A DNA stretch of 64,000 nucleotides, from assembly GCA_030323885.1 (NCBI GenBank), contig CM059194.1, positions 12,448,963 to 12,512,962 of the forward strand, read 5' to 3'. Shown one piece after another: positions 63,306 through 64,000 of the stretch. The DNA comes from Branchipolynoe longqiensis (lineage: Eukaryota; Annelida; Polychaeta; Phyllodocida; Polynoidae). Position numbers and translations under genes: made by a program. Below the pieces are notes generated by a model. That model did no database searches and was not told the DNA's origin. It worked only from the letters and a program-made list of their open reading frames with translations. The number at the start of each line of letters is the position of its first letter. The stretch's first letter is position 1.

Positions 63306-63654
63306 GTCTTCGTATAGGCCTCATGATATTTCGCACTTGAAGTTTGTTAGGCATACCTTCTGCCCCAAAGACAAGTGTTAGTGTTGTAAATATTTCCTGC
63401 AACGCGGCATAGTGATACCGGAAAATTAAAAAAAAACACATCTGTATACTGTGGCGAGATGGTCGTGCGACGATCACAGGTCTGCAGCTTACCCGTTCAC
63501 TAAAACGACACAAAAACCCTTCTCTACTCACAGAAGAGGGCTAATGTTACAACATTTGCTGTCGTATGGCATTTGCACCAAGACGGGTCACAAGCACCCC
63601 CAGTCCACCATCGGGAAACTGGCGCGTGTGGCAAAGGATCCGTCTCCAGGAAAA

Positions 63655-64000
63655 GCAGGATAAAGAGGATGGCATCATCAGCCATCCTGTGAAACCTGCC
63701 AGCCACGGATACAAGCCCCACAGGGGAGGTCCTCAGCCGTCGGAACCCCACCCCTTCACGGCGGAAAGAATTGAGGAAGGCATCTCTTATGCCTCAGCTG
63801 TGGTGGACATCCCTATGGAAGATCCGCCGTTGGAGAAGACCGCAGCGCAAATTGCGCGCGGCATGGAGCTGCAACAGTTCAGGGAGAAGGAAAGTGCGCG
63901 CCTGGCCGCCCTTCAGCCCAAACCTGCAGCAGCTGCTCAGGCTACACCAGAAGCGAAGAAGCGTTTGATAGAGTGGTACGAATGCTTGCCGCCAACGGTC
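63655..64000 (+). CDS. Open frame to the window end, probably the same element's next ORF
   Basis: A frame entered near 63655 stays open to 64000: KEDGIISHPVKPASHGYKPH, FTAERIEEGISYASAVVDIP, IARGMELQQFREKESARLAA, ALQPKPAAAAQATPEAKKRL and IEWYECLPPTV. Hydrophilic with an Ala/Pro linker; no ATG at its beginning. It probably continues beyond the window. Not assignable to a family from this fragment. Confidence 0.35.

Overview
The window reads as transposon-rich DNA from a metazoan, most likely a marine invertebrate; the species cannot be fixed from the sequence. Pointers are spliced exons with GT-AG borders, a tRNA-derived SINE, RTE and L2/CR1-like LINEs, DIRS/Ngaro-type tyrosine-recombinase retroelements, Ty3/gypsy debris and two different Maverick/Polinton virus-like elements. 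There are no prokaryotic operons and no rRNA genes. The only clear host gene is the 3' part of a trypsin-like serine protease (four exons, 16325-19549).

Layout. 0.2-2.6 kb: deletion relic of a GC-rich tyrosine-recombinase retroelement (copy A), dominated by minisatellites. 2.7-4.9 kb: SINE and small dispersed repeats. 4.9-7.4 kb: internally deleted L2/CR1-like LINE with an SGNH-esterase ORF1 tail. 7.4-15.6 kb: DIRS element (gag, RT, RNase H, tyrosine recombinase, inverted/complementary ends), with a 2484-bp Harbinger-like element inserted in the RT (28-bp perfect inverted termini, TTA duplication). 16.3-19.7 kb: serine protease exons. 19.9-21.3 kb: Ty3/gypsy integrase remnant (-). 21.4-25.8 kb: Polinton 1 (+): integrase tail, minor capsid, basic pX-like protein, major capsid, adenovirus-type protease, small lysine-rich ORF, with several inactivating breaks. 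26.9-30.9 kb: LTR-retroelement remnant (-) with two related acidic ORFs. 31.4-31.9 kb: in-frame codon-repeat minisatellite. 32.8-36.35 kb: an apparently intact RTE LINE (1007 aa). 37.9-39.4 kb: copy B of the GC-rich element, with an intact gag-like ORF. 40.8-43.1 kb: tandem array carrying a terminal-inverted-repeat element made of CGTCGG-type repeats, itself hosting a 153-bp hairpin element. 43.8-47.2 kb: Ngaro-like retroelement interrupted by copy C. 48.4-58.6 kb: Polinton 2 (-): capsid C-terminus, packaging ATPase fragment, a NADAR-like protein and a broken protein-primed DNA polymerase B with zinc fingers. 59.5-60.6 kb: second RTE copy, ending in a 500-bp assembly gap. 61.1-64 kb: repeats shared with 11.7-12.3 kb and 53.5 kb, then an unrecognised gag/ORF1-like gene running to the window end.

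Almost everything is mobile DNA in layers. The insertion order is readable in places: Harbinger-like element into DIRS, copy C into the Ngaro-like RT, hairpin element into the CGTCGG element, and that element into a tandem array. The two Polintons have complementary surviving gene sets (morphogenesis genes in 1, replication and packaging genes in 2), but their capsid proteins are divergent, so they are two lineages. The most notable cargo is the NADAR-like gene in Polinton 2; NADAR enzymes remove ADP-ribose from guanine in DNA.
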